From Robiginitomaculum sp. (GTDB taxonomy: Bacteria; Pseudomonadota; Alphaproteobacteria; Caulobacterales; Maricaulaceae): a DNA stretch of 45,963 bases. Each line of letters begins with the position of its first letter. Within the stretch, counting starts at the first letter, position 1. The position numbers and the translations under genes were made by a program. Location of the stretch: the NCBI GenBank assembly GCA_016763315.1, contig JAESTZ010000036.1, positions 1 to 45,963 on the forward strand, given 5' to 3'. A model generated the notes under the pieces. It made no database searches. It had not been told where the DNA came from and worked only from the letters and a program-made list of their open reading frames with translations. Positions 8,186 through 18,221 of the stretch are shown one piece after another.

Positions 8186-9975
8186 GGCGCAAGCCCCTCA
8201 ATATCCAATGCAAATATTGTATCTGCAGTAATTGTGACCTCGGAAATTCCAGCAGGAACCGTACCTAAAACAGATTTGGCAAACACCAAAGCCAGATCAA
8301 TACGCCCGGTTAAATATTTCTCGTCCTGCCCCTGTTCATCTAATAATTTAACTGCGGCCAATGCTCCTTTAGCCAGATAGAACCCGCCAATAGTTTGCGC
8401 ACTCATTGTCTGAAAGGCCGTTGCACCACTAAGCCGATCAGCTTGAGAACACTTTGGATCAGACAAATAGTTGACCGCAAATTGCAAACTGTCTGCAGCC
8501 AATGATAATTGCTCGGCTATTGTTTGCAGACGTTTATCGGCAGCAGAAGCACAATCATCAACACATGCCTTTATGTCGACAAACATTTCCACAAACAATA
8601 AGCCGCCAGCCATAGATAATTTTCTGCCCACCAGATCTATTGCCTGAATTGCATTGGTGCCTTCATAAATCGGGGTGATGCGGGCATCGCGAAAATGCTG
8701 AGCCGCACCAGTTTCTTCGATATAGCCCATGCCGCCATGAACTTGCAAAGCGCTCGACGAAACTTCACAACCAATATCCGAGCCATAGGATTTGGCCAAT
8801 GGAGTCAATAAATCTTCTCTACGTTTTGCTTGCTCTAGTACTGTGGCATCCGGGTGATGAGCAGCCTGATCTGCAGCAAATCCACAAGCATAGGTAATGG
8901 CTCTGGCAGCGGCAATTTTTGCTTTGCCAATGAGCAGCATCCGGCGCACATCAGGGTGATGGATAATTGCTGCCGGATATTGCTCCAAGCCAATTGCCCG
9001 TCCCTGTTTGCGATCAATTGCATAATTATAAGCCTGCTGCCAAGCCCGCTCGGCAATACCAACGCCTTGCGCACCGACATTCAAACGCGCCGAATTCATC
9101 ATAATGAACATCATTGCCATTCCGGCCATTTCTTTGCCGATTAGCCAGCCCTTGGCACCAGTATTTGCGCCATATTCCATAACGCAGGTCGGAGAACCAT
9201 GAATACCCATTTTGTGCTCAAGGCCAATGGCAAACACATCATTGCGAATTGTAAAATTACCATCATTGTCTTCTAGAAATTTTGGCACCAAAAATAATGA
9301 TAAGCCTTTGGTTCCAGCCGGTGCATCCTCGGTTCTGGCTAAGACAAGGTGAATGATATTTTCTACACAATCATGTTCCCCCCAAGTAATAAATATTTTT
9401 TGCCCTGCCAACAAGAACGAGCCATCAGATAAAGGCTTGGCACTGGTGCTTAACGCCCCAACATCGGAGCCGGCTGCTGGTTCGGTTAAATTCATACTGG
9501 CCGACCATTCGCCGGTAATTAGTTTGGGTAGCCAAGTTTGTTTCTGCTCTTCGGTTCCGGCCTGTATCAGAACCTCTATCGCCCCCATTGTCAGCATTGG
9601 CCCCAGACCAAACGCCATATTTGCCGCTTGTAGCATTTCCATAAATGCTACTCCCAACACGCCGGGAAGTCCCATTCCGCCATCGTCTTGCGGAAATGAT
9701 AGCCCTTGCCAGCCACCTTCAACAAATTTGCTATATGCAGCTTTAAAACCCGGAGCAGTCGTCACAACTCCGTCTAGCAAAGTCGAACCATGCTGATCCC
9801 CAGCGCGATTTAAACTAGCCAGCTCTTTGGTAGTGAACTTACCGGCTTCTTCAATGATCGCTTGCACTAAATCGGCAGAAAGATCCGGAAATGCACCAGT
9901 TCCTTGTAAATCATAAACATCGGCAATGTGTTCCAAAGTGAACAAAATATCACGAACAGCAGCTTGATAGGTCAT
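8182..9975 (-). CDS. Acyl-CoA dehydrogenase, long DmdC/FadE-like form
   Basis: A 597-residue flavoprotein that introduces an alpha-beta double bond into an acyl-CoA. It has an N-terminal extension, the middle domain (MNLTEPAAGSDVGAL, GQKIFITWGEHD), the FAD-binding C-terminal domain (QVHGGMGYIEETGAAQHFRDARI) with the catalytic glutamate in IYEGTNAIQ, and the extra C-terminal helical domain of the long family. Relatives include 3-methylmercaptopropionyl-CoA dehydrogenase DmdC, but many act on ordinary acyl-CoAs, so DMSP use cannot be claimed from this. The ATG follows AAGGAATTACCAT. The downstream methyltransferase is coupled by overlap. A paralogue of the same type enters at the right edge of the window. 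Confidence 0.92.
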   Translation of the reverse strand: MTYQAAVRDILFTLEHIADVYDLQGTGAFPDLSADLVQAIIEEAGKFTTKELASLNRAGDQHGSTLLDGVVTTAPGFKAAYSKFVEGGWQGLSFPQDDGGMGLPGVLGVAFMEMLQAANMAFGLGPMLTMGAIEVLIQAGTEEQKQTWLPKLITGEWSASMNLTEPAAGSDVGALSTSAKPLSDGSFLLAGQKIFITWGEHDCVENIIHLVLARTEDAPAGTKGLSLFLVPKFLEDNDGNFTIRNDVFAIGLEHKMGIHGSPTCVMEYGANTGAKGWLIGKEMAGMAMMFIMMNSARLNVGAQGVGIAERAWQQAYNYAIDRKQGRAIGLEQYPAAIIHHPDVRRMLLIGKAKIAAARAITYACGFAADQAAHHPDATVLEQAKRREDLLTPLAKSYGSDIGCEVSSSALQVHGGMGYIEETGAAQHFRDARITPIYEGTNAIQAIDLVGRKLSMAGGLLFVEMFVDIKACVDDCASAADKRLQTIAEQLSLAADSLQFAVNYLSDPKCSQADRLSGATAFQTMSAQTIGGFYLAKGALAAVKLLDEQGQDEKYLTGRIDLALVFAKSVLGTVPAGISEVTITADTIFALDIEGLAP

Positions 9976-10086
9976 ATGGTAATTCCTTCAGAATTACCCG
10001 ATCCTAAAGCGATCCGAATAAATAACAATATCCGCTATTGCAAGAAATTCTAATTTTTTGAATTAACCGCCATGGCAAAAGGGTTG

Positions 10087-10407
10087 TTACTGACCACCCA
10101 AGCTTTTCTTCAAAACTACTATTGAAGTAATAGCTCCGAAATAACCAATACTACGCAATAAAATCCCCGAACCATTATTTTCTGCAATACGGTCTAGAAC
10201 TTGTGAATTCAAAGTTTCAAAACTGCCGCCTTCTGCCAACTCAAGCATACCAATAGTGGAAACATCAATAGCTGCGGCAAACAATACCGCCAACCACAGC
10301 GAAGAAAAACGCCCCGTAGCCAGACCAATAAATACGCTAACTACCACAAACACCGCGCCATCACCCGGCCCAAAAGCCATATCTACAAAACTACCGACAA
10401 ATTCCAT
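10087..10407 (-). CDS. Small multi-helix membrane protein, unknown function
   Basis: About 106 residues from an ATG at 10407 with GGGG six bases upstream; a TTG 15 codons earlier is possible but weaker. It has hydrophobic segments near 18-30 (AVFVVVSVFIGLA), 35-50 (LWLAVLFAAAIDV) and 85-100 (GYFGAITSIVVL), separated by an acidic, Asn-rich loop. I do not recognise a family. It stands alone with 111 bases before the acyl-CoA dehydrogenase start and about 325 bases after flhA, so it may have its own promoter. It is not an obvious flagellar component. Confidence 0.6.
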   Translation of the reverse strand: MEFVGSFVDMAFGPGDGAVFVVVSVFIGLATGRFSSLWLAVLFAAAIDVSTIGMLELAEGGSFETLNSQVLDRIAENNGSGILLRSIGYFGAITSIVVLKKSLGGQ

Positions 10408-10593
10408 ACTAACCCCGTCCCAAAACGAAACAATCCAGTTGGATATAAGCAATATTGATGCCGCCTAAGTACTATGATCAAAATTACCCGCCATTGCAGT
10501 TCCTAAACCTCTCCCCCAGCCACCTAGCAACAGCAAGAAGGCTGGGTTGAAGAACCACATCTGGCAGAATAATTAACTAACCTCGCCTCTATC

Positions 10594-10616
10594 ATCACCC
10601 GACTTGTTCGGGTGAT
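10594..10616. repeat. Palindromic intergenic element, ATCACCCGA type
   Basis: A perfect 9-bp inverted repeat, atcacccga and tcgggtgat, with loop cttgt, in the gap after flhA (about 325 bases to the next gene on the strand). There is no T-run on either side, so it is not a standard terminator. Short palindromes of this sequence are common between alphaproteobacterial genes. It may stabilise the 3' end of the flhA message. The rest of 10408-10732 shows nothing I recognise. Confidence 0.6.
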
Positions 10617-10732
10617 CCAGTTTTATAAGTGTTGCAAGGGTAATGATTGAAATGGTCAACCGCTGATAGGTTTTTTTATTGAAGCCAAAATTTGCAAACC
10701 AGAATGATTGTTTTCCGGCATCTGTAAAAAAC

Positions 10733-12844
10733 CTAAACCTGTCCGAAGACTTTTAAGCGAGCTGCCGGATGAACTTCGTTTTGTGACATCAATGTTGTCT
10801 GTCCGCGAAAACGCTCAATGATCGAGCGCACATAGGGACGAATTGCCGGCGAGGTTAACAATACCGGTGTGATACCGCTTTTACCTGCCTCGTCAAATGC
10901 AATACGTACAGCATTTACAAACTCGTGCAGCTTGGAAGGTGGTAAGGCTAATTGCCGCTCGTCTCCCTCGCCGATCAAGCTTTCGGCAAAGGCCTGTTCC
11001 CAAACCGGAGATAATGTCAATATTGGAAACACCCCGTCAGGAGTTTGCGCCGCATGGCATAATTGCCGCGCCAGACGAGTGCGAACATGCTCGGTAATTG
11101 CTCCCGGGTTCTTGGTAGTGGCTGATGCTTCGGCAATACCTTCAAGAATTGTTGGCAGGTCGCGGATCGAAACACGCTCACGCAGCAAATTTTGCAGCAC
11201 ATGCTGAATACCGGAACGGCTGATCTGGCTTGGGCAAATATCATCAACCAGCTTGCGGACTTCCTTGCTAACCCCATCAAGCAATTTGTCGGTTTCGGCA
11301 AATGAGAGCAATTCCGGCATATTATCACGCAAGATTTCCGTCAAATGGGTTGCCAAAACCGTAGGCGGATCAACCACAGTTAACCCGCGAAATACCGCTT
11401 CTTCACGTAAAGAGTCCTCTATCCAAGTAGCCGGCAAACCAAAGGTTGGTTCTTTTACATGGGTTCCGGGCAGATCCACTTGATTACCGGCTGGATCCAT
11501 TACCAATAAATGGTGCAATTTCAAATTACCCTTGCCAGCGTCCATTTCCTTGACCCTGATAGTGTATTCATCGGCCTCTAGCTGTAAATTATCCAGTATT
11601 CTGACCGGCGGAGTAACAAAGCCCATTTCCAAGGCCACTTGGCGGCGCAAAGCTTTAATCTGATCGGTTAGCTTGCGCCCATCCATTTCATTGATCAAGG
11701 CCAGCAATTCATACCCCAGCTCAATCTTTAGTTCGTCAATATGTAATGAATCGGTTATTGGCGCCTCGCCTTGCTCCTCGGCAGTTTCCTTTTCTTCAAC
11801 CTTATCTTGAACTTCTTGTTTATCCCGTTGCATTCGTTGGTAAACAAACCATGAGGCCGAACCCGAAGCCACCGCCATCAAAGCAAATGGAACAAATGGC
11901 ATGCCCGGAACCAAGGCAGCTATTACGCCGATAGCACTAACTAACGCCAATCCTTGCGGGTATCCGGACAACTGACCAACCAAGGCCTCATCAGTGGCGC
12001 CACTTACCCCCGCTTTGGAGACCAAAAGGCCCGCAGCAATGGAGATGACCAAGGCCGGTATCTGACTAACTAGGCCATCACCGATAGTTAACATGGTATA
12101 ATTCGAAGCGGCATCACCAAAGGCCATTCCTTGCTGGCCAACACCAATGATCATACCACCGATAATGTTGATCGCAGTTATCAACAATCCAGCCATCGCG
12201 TCACCACGGACAAACTTTGAAGCACCGTCCATGGCTCCGAAGAAATTAGACTCTGCTTCGAGGTCAGAGCGTTTCTGGCGCGCTTCGTCTTCATTCATCA
12301 GGCCTGCCGACAGATCAGCATCAATGGCCATTTGCTTGCCCGGCATTGCATCTAATGAAAACCTAGCTGCAACCTCGGCAATTCGGCCAGAACCCTTTGT
12401 AATAACGATGAAATTAACGATCACTAGAATAATAAAAACGATAATACCGATGACATAATTGCCTTGGGTGATCAATGCGCCAAAGGCCTGAATAACTGCA
12501 CCAGCGGCATCAACGCCACTAGCTCCGTCGGAAAGTATCAATCTGGTCGAGGCTAAATTAAGCCCAAGACGCAACATTGTTGCGATCAGCAAAACAGTTG
12601 GAAACGCGCTGAACTCTAATGGCTTCTTGATAAACAGTGCCGTCATTAAAACCAGAACCGAAAACGATATCGACAAAGCAAGCGCAATATCGAGCAACCA
12701 TTTCGGCATTGGTAATATCAGCATCATCAATATGCTCAAAATACCAATGGCAAATGCTACATCGCTGCGCATAACTGAGCGCCAAGACAAGCCGACTTGC
12801 TTACTCTTTGCTCCGGATTTCGGTTTACCTAACGACTCAGCCAT
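10733..12844 (-). CDS. flhA: Flagellar biosynthesis protein FlhA
   Basis: Large export-gate subunit of the flagellar type III secretion system. The 703 residues show an N-terminal block of about eight membrane helices with the FHIPEP-family signatures (MLRLGLNLASTRLIL, GSGRIAEVAARFSLDAMPGKQMAIDADL), then a charged linker (KEETAEEQ-like) and the cytoplasmic domain, where export chaperones dock in known FlhA proteins. Complete at both ends. It follows flbD by 15 bases and closes the fliF-to-flhA run. Identification is firm. Confidence 0.97.
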   Translation of the reverse strand: MAESLGKPKSGAKSKQVGLSWRSVMRSDVAFAIGILSILMMLILPMPKWLLDIALALSISFSVLVLMTALFIKKPLEFSAFPTVLLIATMLRLGLNLASTRLILSDGASGVDAAGAVIQAFGALITQGNYVIGIIVFIILVIVNFIVITKGSGRIAEVAARFSLDAMPGKQMAIDADLSAGLMNEDEARQKRSDLEAESNFFGAMDGASKFVRGDAMAGLLITAINIIGGMIIGVGQQGMAFGDAASNYTMLTIGDGLVSQIPALVISIAAGLLVSKAGVSGATDEALVGQLSGYPQGLALVSAIGVIAALVPGMPFVPFALMAVASGSASWFVYQRMQRDKQEVQDKVEEKETAEEQGEAPITDSLHIDELKIELGYELLALINEMDGRKLTDQIKALRRQVALEMGFVTPPVRILDNLQLEADEYTIRVKEMDAGKGNLKLHHLLVMDPAGNQVDLPGTHVKEPTFGLPATWIEDSLREEAVFRGLTVVDPPTVLATHLTEILRDNMPELLSFAETDKLLDGVSKEVRKLVDDICPSQISRSGIQHVLQNLLRERVSIRDLPTILEGIAEASATTKNPGAITEHVRTRLARQLCHAAQTPDGVFPILTLSPVWEQAFAESLIGEGDERQLALPPSKLHEFVNAVRIAFDEAGKSGITPVLLTSPAIRPYVRSIIERFRGQTTLMSQNEVHPAARLKVFGQV

Positions 12845-12859
12845 TAATTTAAGCTACTT

Positions 12860-14233
12860 TCAAGCTGCACCCAAATGCCTTGCATCGCCAGGTAATGGAA
12901 CCTCGACCCCGCTTTGGGCATATAGCTTCAATTTATTACGCAAAGTACGAATGGAAATACCCAAAATATTAGCAGCATGAGTACGGTTACCCAAGCAATG
13001 CTCCAGCGTGTCCAGAATCAAACCCTGCTCTACTAAGGCTACAGTTTGCCCCACTTGCGGCATGATCGAGGCCATGGGAGCTGAGCCATTGGTGTTTATC
13101 GATCCAGCAGAATTAACCGGGTCGGAAAACTTCGATCCATCAGGAGCCCGCAACGCTTCGGCATCAATTACATCACTAGTAGCCAGCAATACAGCCCGAT
13201 GCATGGCGTTCTCTAACTCTCGCACATTGCCTGTCCATTCACGGTTCAAGATACAATGCCTGGCTGCTTCTGATAATGGCCGCGCAGAAACGCCATTAGC
13301 CGCCGAATACTTGGTTATGAAATGCTCAGACAACGGGATCATATCCGCTGGACGATCACGTAAAGGAGGCAATTTCAAATTAACCACATTCAAGCGAAAT
13401 AACAGATCTTCTCTAAAACTTCCATCACTAACATCTGCCGCTAAATCACGGTTAGAAGTAGCAAGAATACGTATATCAACTTTAACCGGCTTTGATCCGC
13501 CAACCCTGTCTATCTCGCGCTCTTGAATTGCTCTAAGCAGTTTGGCTTGCAACCGACTGTCCATTTCGGAAATCTCGTCAAGCAATAATGTGCCACCGCT
13601 GGCTTCTTCAAACTTGCCGATCCGGCGAGCTACAGCACCTGTAAAAGCACCTTTTTCATGACCAAATAATTCTGACTCTAGCAAATTATCAGGAATGGCA
13701 GCACAATTAACCGAAATGAATGCTTTGCCCGCTCGTTTAGACTTGGAATGAACATAACGAGCCATCACCTCTTTGCCGGTACCACTTTCGCCAGTGATCA
13801 GAATTGAAGCATTCGAAGGCGCAACCTGGTCAGCAAACGCAACAACTGTGCGCATCGCCGGATCTCGTGCCAATAATGAATTATCATCATCGGCAACAGC
13901 GGCTAATACCGCAGCAATTAGTTCTGCATCAGGGGGCAAAGGTATATATTCACGAGCTCCAGCACGAATAGAAGCCGCAGCCTCATCAGGTGTCGCAGAT
14001 ATACCACATGCAACAATCGGTACAAAAATGCGTTCTGCTTTCAAGGCTTTGGACAATTGTGAAATATCAATAGACACCTCGACCAATAACATATCAGCAC
14101 CTTGGCCATTTCTCAAAGTACCCAAGGCTGCTGTCGCTGTATCGACCTGCACCACTTTGGCACCATTTTCCATTGCAATTTTCGTTGCCTCGGTAAGTTG
14201 CCCGCTTAAACTTCCAACTATCAATACCCGCAT
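12860..14233 (-). CDS. flbD: Sigma-54-dependent flagellar regulator FlbD
   Basis: A 457-residue enhancer-binding protein. A receiver-like domain (1-115) is degenerate: no acidic pocket (VLIVGSLSG), glutamate at the usual phospho-aspartate position (LLVEVS, Glu52), and no conserved switch lysine. The AAA+ domain has GESGTGKE (148-155), the sigma-54 contact loop GAFTGA (195-200) and Walker B GGTLLLDE (213-220). A Fis-type helix-turn-helix (AANILGISIRTLRNKLK) ends the protein. In Caulobacter FlbD activates hook and filament promoters and represses fliF, with FliX rather than a kinase controlling it. ATG with AAGGAG upstream. Its location between fliN and flhA matches the Caulobacter fliF operon. 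Confidence 0.93.
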   Translation of the reverse strand: MRVLIVGSLSGQLTEATKIAMENGAKVVQVDTATAALGTLRNGQGADMLLVEVSIDISQLSKALKAERIFVPIVACGISATPDEAAASIRAGAREYIPLPPDAELIAAVLAAVADDDNSLLARDPAMRTVVAFADQVAPSNASILITGESGTGKEVMARYVHSKSKRAGKAFISVNCAAIPDNLLESELFGHEKGAFTGAVARRIGKFEEASGGTLLLDEISEMDSRLQAKLLRAIQEREIDRVGGSKPVKVDIRILATSNRDLAADVSDGSFREDLLFRLNVVNLKLPPLRDRPADMIPLSEHFITKYSAANGVSARPLSEAARHCILNREWTGNVRELENAMHRAVLLATSDVIDAEALRAPDGSKFSDPVNSAGSINTNGSAPMASIMPQVGQTVALVEQGLILDTLEHCLGNRTHAANILGISIRTLRNKLKLYAQSGVEVPLPGDARHLGAA

Positions 14234-14257
14234 AATTTACTCCTTATTTGCTTAAGC

Positions 14258-14641
14258 TCAATGACCATGATCTTCTTCTTTGATGATCTCTGTCATTGTC
14301 ACCCCCAACCGCTCATCAATGATGACCACCTCGCCACGTGCCACCAAACGGCTATTGACATAAATATCAATCGCCTCGCCAACTTTACGGTCAAGCTCCA
14401 GCACCGAACCTGGCGACAATTTTAACAACTGATTTACATCAAGTTGTGTCTTACCCAAGACGGCTGAAATATTCACCGGTATATCAAATACAGGCTGCAA
14501 ATCTGCAGCAATTTTAGTTTCGGAATCATCGACACTTGCCGGCGGCGGAGCCAGATTGGCTGTGTTTTGCTCTATATCTGGAGTATTTTCCGATTGCTGA
14601 TCAAACTCGGTCAGCTCCAGATCTTTTTCGTTGTCTGCCAT
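14258..14641 (-). CDS. fliN: Flagellar motor switch protein FliN
   Basis: A 127-residue C-ring protein. The SpoA domain fills the last 75 residues: ISAVLGKTQLDVNQLLKL, PGSVLELDRKVGEAIDIYVN and RGEVVIIDERLGVTMTEI. The first 50 residues are acidic and low-complexity, longer than in E. coli. FliN forms the base of the switch complex, where CheY-P acts and FliH docks. It sits 24 bases before flbD and 16 after fliH. Confidence 0.95.
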   Translation of the reverse strand: MADNEKDLELTEFDQQSENTPDIEQNTANLAPPPASVDDSETKIAADLQPVFDIPVNISAVLGKTQLDVNQLLKLSPGSVLELDRKVGEAIDIYVNSRLVARGEVVIIDERLGVTMTEIIKEEDHGH

Positions 14642-14657
14642 AATTACTACCTTCTTC

Positions 14658-15296
14658 CTAGATTTGCGCCGATGGTGCAGAGGTCTCTTCTGCTGACAGC
14701 CAGTTTGCGATTTCTTGCTTAATGCGAGCTTCTATTTCCACAGGGTCAAAAGAAACTGCCCCCTCTCCCCAATCCAAATTGACCGATCCGGTAACAGCCT
14801 CCTTGTCAATCTCGACAACCACTGCCCCTAAGAACTCTGACTCTTCACTCAAAGTTTCTAATCGCTCGGTCAATGCACCGGCAATTTTTTCAGTTACTGT
14901 TATCTTGACCCTCGGGCTATTCTTTAAATCCAAAAGTGTTTGTTTGATTAGTGTGCTGACATGCTCGACTTCAAAGTTATCCAAAGCTGCACCAGCAATC
15001 TTCCCGGCAATAGCTTGAGCCAAAAGTGCAGCATCTTTGCGATTCTTGTCCGCCATCTCAGAAAATTGCGTCAATATCCTCACAAGCTGCATGTCGATAT
15101 TCTTGATGATTGTTTGTGTTGACTGCTCTATTTGAACCATCTCGCTATCGCGGCCACGATCAAATTCTTTGGCTTTTAAGACTTCAACTTCTTCACGCGG
15201 TATAGTGCTGCGCCAATTACCAGCACCGTCATTGACTGTACCATCACTTTCAAAGCTTCGACTGAAATTAAATTTTTGCGGGGCTGTTTTACTCAT
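14658..15296 (-). CDS. fliH: FliH/FlbE-like flagellar assembly protein
   Basis: About 212 residues from an ATG at 15296; a TTG two codons earlier would overlap the fliG stop. The middle (IIKNIDMQLVRILTQFSEMADKN onward) is long amphipathic helix and the C-terminal half resembles FliH/FlbE: VSTLIKQTLLDLKNSPRVKITV then GSVNLDWGEGAVSFDP and EIEARIKQEIANWL. FliH is the stator-like regulator of the FliI ATPase and links it to FliN. In Caulobacter the gene in this slot is called flbE. Family assignment rests on position and the DWGEG(x)6 region; sequence similarity is weak, as is normal for FliH. Confidence 0.82.
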   Translation of the reverse strand: MSKTAPQKFNFSRSFESDGTVNDGAGNWRSTIPREEVEVLKAKEFDRGRDSEMVQIEQSTQTIIKNIDMQLVRILTQFSEMADKNRKDAALLAQAIAGKIAGAALDNFEVEHVSTLIKQTLLDLKNSPRVKITVTEKIAGALTERLETLSEESEFLGAVVVEIDKEAVTGSVNLDWGEGAVSFDPVEIEARIKQEIANWLSAEETSAPSAQI

Positions 15297-15298
15297 GA

Positions 15299-16333
15299 TC
15301 AATATATCAACTCATCATCAGAGCCGCCATCTGCGAGTAATATTTCACCTTTGGCTGCCAAGTCTTTGGCCATGTTGACCATAGACTGTTGTGCTGTTTC
15401 TACATCCTTAAGGCGCACAGGCCCCATCGCATCCATGTCGTCGAGCATGATCTTTGATGCGCGCTCGGACATATTGGAGAAAAACAAATTACGTAAAGCC
15501 TCGGATGCACCTTTCATGGCCAACCCGAGCTTGTCCTTATCAACAGCACGTAACAATGTCTGCACTCCACCGGGATCGAGTTTCTGCAAATCTTCAAACA
15601 CAAACATCAGCGAACGAATACGCTCAGAAGCGTCACGGTTTCTTTCTTCCAAAGAGGCTAGAAAACGATTTTCTGTCTGGCGATCAAAATTGTTGAAAAT
15701 ATCAGCCATTATCTCGTGGCTATCGCGCTTATTGGTTCTGGCCAAATTGGACATGAATTCTTTGCGCAAAGTTGATTCAATTTCTGCCAGTATATCGCGC
15801 TGTACCGGTTCCATACGCAACATGCGCATTACCACTTCCAAAGAAAAATCTTCTGGTAAAGCGCTAAGCACTTGTGCCGCATGATCGGACTTAACTTTTG
15901 ACAGCACCACTGCCACTGTTTGCGGGTACTCGTTTTTAAGATAATTTGCTAATACAGCTTCATTGACGTTACCAAGCTTGTCCCAAATGGTACGACCCGC
16001 AGGGCCACGGATTTCTTCCATAACCGAGTCAACTTTATCGTCCGGCAGGAACGAGTTTAAAAGCCGTTGTGTGGCGTCAAACGAACCCATCAACGAACCG
16101 GTTGATGACATCTGCCCAACAAAATCAACAATCAACTTCTCGACAGCTGCGGCGGTTACCGAGCCTAAATTGGACATTGCCTGCGAGACCTCTTTGATCT
16201 CCTCATCGTCCATCATTTGCCAAAGCTTGTGGTTTTCTTCACCCAATGCCAACAAGATAATCGCGGCCTTTTCTGCGCCACCGATCTTGGCCACATCATC
16301 AATTATTGTTTTTGCTGCTTTTGCCCGTACCAT
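15299..16333 (-). CDS. fliG: Flagellar motor switch protein FliG
   Basis: The 344-residue rotor protein that carries torque from the stators. The N-terminal domain ([12 protein letters not shown]) binds FliF; the middle domain has [25 protein letters not shown]; the C-terminal domain has the charged torque helix region [29 protein letters not shown] and [15 protein letters not shown]. Length is normal. It starts two bases after fliF ends, and its stop lies between the alternative starts of fliH. Identification is firm. Confidence 0.97.
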   Translation of the reverse strand: MVRAKAAKTIIDDVAKIGGAEKAAIILLALGEENHKLWQMMDDEEIKEVSQAMSNLGSVTAAAVEKLIVDFVGQMSSTGSLMGSFDATQRLLNSFLPDDKVDSVMEEIRGPAGRTIWDKLGNVNEAVLANYLKNEYPQTVAVVLSKVKSDHAAQVLSALPEDFSLEVVMRMLRMEPVQRDILAEIESTLRKEFMSNLARTNKRDSHEIMADIFNNFDRQTENRFLASLEERNRDASERIRSLMFVFEDLQKLDPGGVQTLLRAVDKDKLGLAMKGASEALRNLFFSNMSERASKIMLDDMDAMGPVRLKDVETAQQSMVNMAKDLAAKGEILLADGGSDDELIY

Positions 16334-16335
16334 GA

Positions 16336-17997
16336 TTATGACTCGTGCAGCCAGTTACGAAGAATGGAAACTGATTCTTCCGGATGACTATCGACAATTC
16401 CAGCTACCTTCTTGATTGAAGAAGCTTTTACCTGCCCATCAATTTTACTGATGTCCAAACCTTGATCGGCAATTTGCTGGGCACCATCAGGTGCCGGCAA
16501 TGCCATTTGCCCAGTAGAGCCAGCTTGTCCATTGCCAAGTTGCGGCATCTCGCCGGCAGAACCACCAGCGATTGCCAGAGATGGGGCACCACCAACCATT
16601 GACGCGCCACCGCCGCCGGAAACCAGAGCCGTAATCAATGGGCGACCAAGGAATAAGATCATCACCACAGAAACCAGAGCCAAAATCCCGATCTCGATAA
16701 GGCGCATAATATCGTCTTTGGTAAAACCGGGTTTTGCCGCCTCTACATCGATCAGCAAAGGGGCAGGCTTGACAAACCGGATATTTGTTACCTGCAAACT
16801 ATCGTTTCGAGCTACGTCAAAACCAACAGCAGATTTGATTAGGTTTTCAATGCTTTGCATTTCGTCAGCAGATCTTGGAACCCAAGTTTGGTTGCCTTGC
16901 TCATCAACACCAGTGATCCCGTCAACATTAACAGCAATTGATAAACGCTTGATGACCCCCACATGGTATATTGTGGTGGTTTCTGTCTTTGATACACCGT
17001 AATTTATAGTTTCTGTTTCAGTTGAATTTACCGCCGAAGAGCCAGCATCATTTTCTTCTGCGCCAGTATCCCCCGGCACATTTGCACCCACTGTCACTGA
17101 TCCTGCTTGCTCTTTGTCTTGCTCTTCAGAGCTTTGCACCGAAGTATCAGACGAAATAACAACCTGGCCATCAGGGTCATAAATGGTCGAGCGTTCTGTT
17201 ACTCGGCTTTGGTCAAGTTCTACATTTAACTGAACGTCAACACCGCCAACACCAACGATTGAACCTAAAACCCTCTCGACTTTAAGCCGCAAGGCATCTT
17301 CTATACTGGCCCGGCGGCCTGAGGTCTCATTGCCCCCTTGGCCTTCTTCATCATTATTTCCGGCCAAAACCCGGCCACTATCATCAATAACAGTTACTCC
17401 GGAAAGGGCTAAATCCGGCACTGCGGCCGAAACTAAATGACGGATCGCATTAGTCTGGCGATAACCAATCGAATTGCTTCCAAGCTTAATAGTCACTGAG
17501 GCCTTGGCTTTGTTCACTTCGGTTTGAAATAGTTTGCGGTCTGGCATAACCAGCAAAACCCGCGCTGCATCAACACCGTCCATCGAGCTTATGGTCCGCT
17601 CTAGCTCTCCTTGTAACGCTCGTAATTTACTGATGTTCTGGATAAATACGGTTTGACCCATTGATCCGGTTTCATCAAAAATATCATAACCAATACTGCC
17701 GGAGCTGGGCAAATTTTCTGCCGCGAGCGTCATTTTGGAAGTTTGTAATTTCTTACGTTCAACAAATATTGCAGTTCCACCGCTGCGAAGTTCATACTTC
17801 ACACCCATTTGCTCTAGTTTAGTAGTGATCGCACCGGCTTCTATTAAACTAAGTTCGGAATATAAAAGAGCCTTGTCAGCCTTGCCAATGCCGGCGGACA
17901 TTAATACCAAGGCAATAGTGACACCAATAGTTATCCCGACTATCGCCGCAAGACGCAACGAACCAAGACGAGCCAAACTCTGAAAAAAACTGTCCAA
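16336..17997 (-). CDS. fliF: Flagellar MS-ring protein FliF
   Basis: A 553-residue membrane ring protein that builds the base of the flagellum. There is a transmembrane helix near 17-37 ([20 protein letters not shown]), ring-building motifs including [11 protein letters not shown], a second helix near 435-455 ([16 protein letters not shown]), and a C-terminal FliG-binding tail ([18 protein letters not shown]). The only in-frame start is a TTG at 17997. It heads the fliF-fliG-fliH-fliN-flbD-flhA run; the 224 bases upstream hold a CtrA-like box and a palindrome (listed separately). Confidence 0.96.
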   Translation of the reverse strand: MDSFFQSLARLGSLRLAAIVGITIGVTIALVLMSAGIGKADKALLYSELSLIEAGAITTKLEQMGVKYELRSGGTAIFVERKKLQTSKMTLAAENLPSSGSIGYDIFDETGSMGQTVFIQNISKLRALQGELERTISSMDGVDAARVLLVMPDRKLFQTEVNKAKASVTIKLGSNSIGYRQTNAIRHLVSAAVPDLALSGVTVIDDSGRVLAGNNDEEGQGGNETSGRRASIEDALRLKVERVLGSIVGVGGVDVQLNVELDQSRVTERSTIYDPDGQVVISSDTSVQSSEEQDKEQAGSVTVGANVPGDTGAEENDAGSSAVNSTETETINYGVSKTETTTIYHVGVIKRLSIAVNVDGITGVDEQGNQTWVPRSADEMQSIENLIKSAVGFDVARNDSLQVTNIRFVKPAPLLIDVEAAKPGFTKDDIMRLIEIGILALVSVVMILFLGRPLITALVSGGGGASMVGGAPSLAIAGGSAGEMPQLGNGQAGSTGQMALPAPDGAQQIADQGLDISKIDGQVKASSIKKVAGIVDSHPEESVSILRNWLHES

Positions 17998-18064
17998 TTG
18001 AAAACTCTGCTACTGAGCCGACCGGAACAATCGACCTACTAGGCAGGTTTTACCCACTTCATCG

Positions 18065-18080
18065 TAAATGAGTGCTTAAC
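18065..18080. promoter_or_regulatory. CtrA-box-like site upstream of fliF
   Basis: The plus strand reads TAAA, seven bases, TTAAC. This is one base from the CtrA consensus TTAA-N7-TTAA and lies about 70-85 bases ahead of the fliF start. CtrA controls fliF in Caulobacter and sciP is two genes upstream, so a site is expected here. In AT-rich DNA such a near-match can arise by chance. Confidence 0.4.
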
Positions 18081-18086
18081 AAAACT

Positions 18087-18104
18087 ATTTCAGCTTGCTG
18101 AAAT
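18087..18104. promoter_or_regulatory. Palindrome ATTTCAGC-TT-GCTGAAAT upstream of fliF
   Basis: A perfect 8+2+8 inverted repeat centred about 98 bases before the fliF start. A two-base centre is too tight for a good RNA hairpin, so a dimeric DNA-binding protein site is more likely. FlbD, which regulates fliF in Caulobacter, is one candidate; the palindrome does not obviously match the published ftr consensus. Confidence 0.4.
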
Positions 18105-18221
18105 TACAATAAAAGATGACGGATAGGTAAACAAAAAAAACCAGGTTAATCTTTTGTATACTCGAAGTACCACCCGCTCTAAGGAAATTTATGGAAAAAT
18201 AAATCCGCGTCTTTGACTATT

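Noticed and set aside
8182-9975. DMSP-degrading DmdC specifically
   Set aside because: Length and domain plan fit, but the family is broad and no other dmd gene is near.
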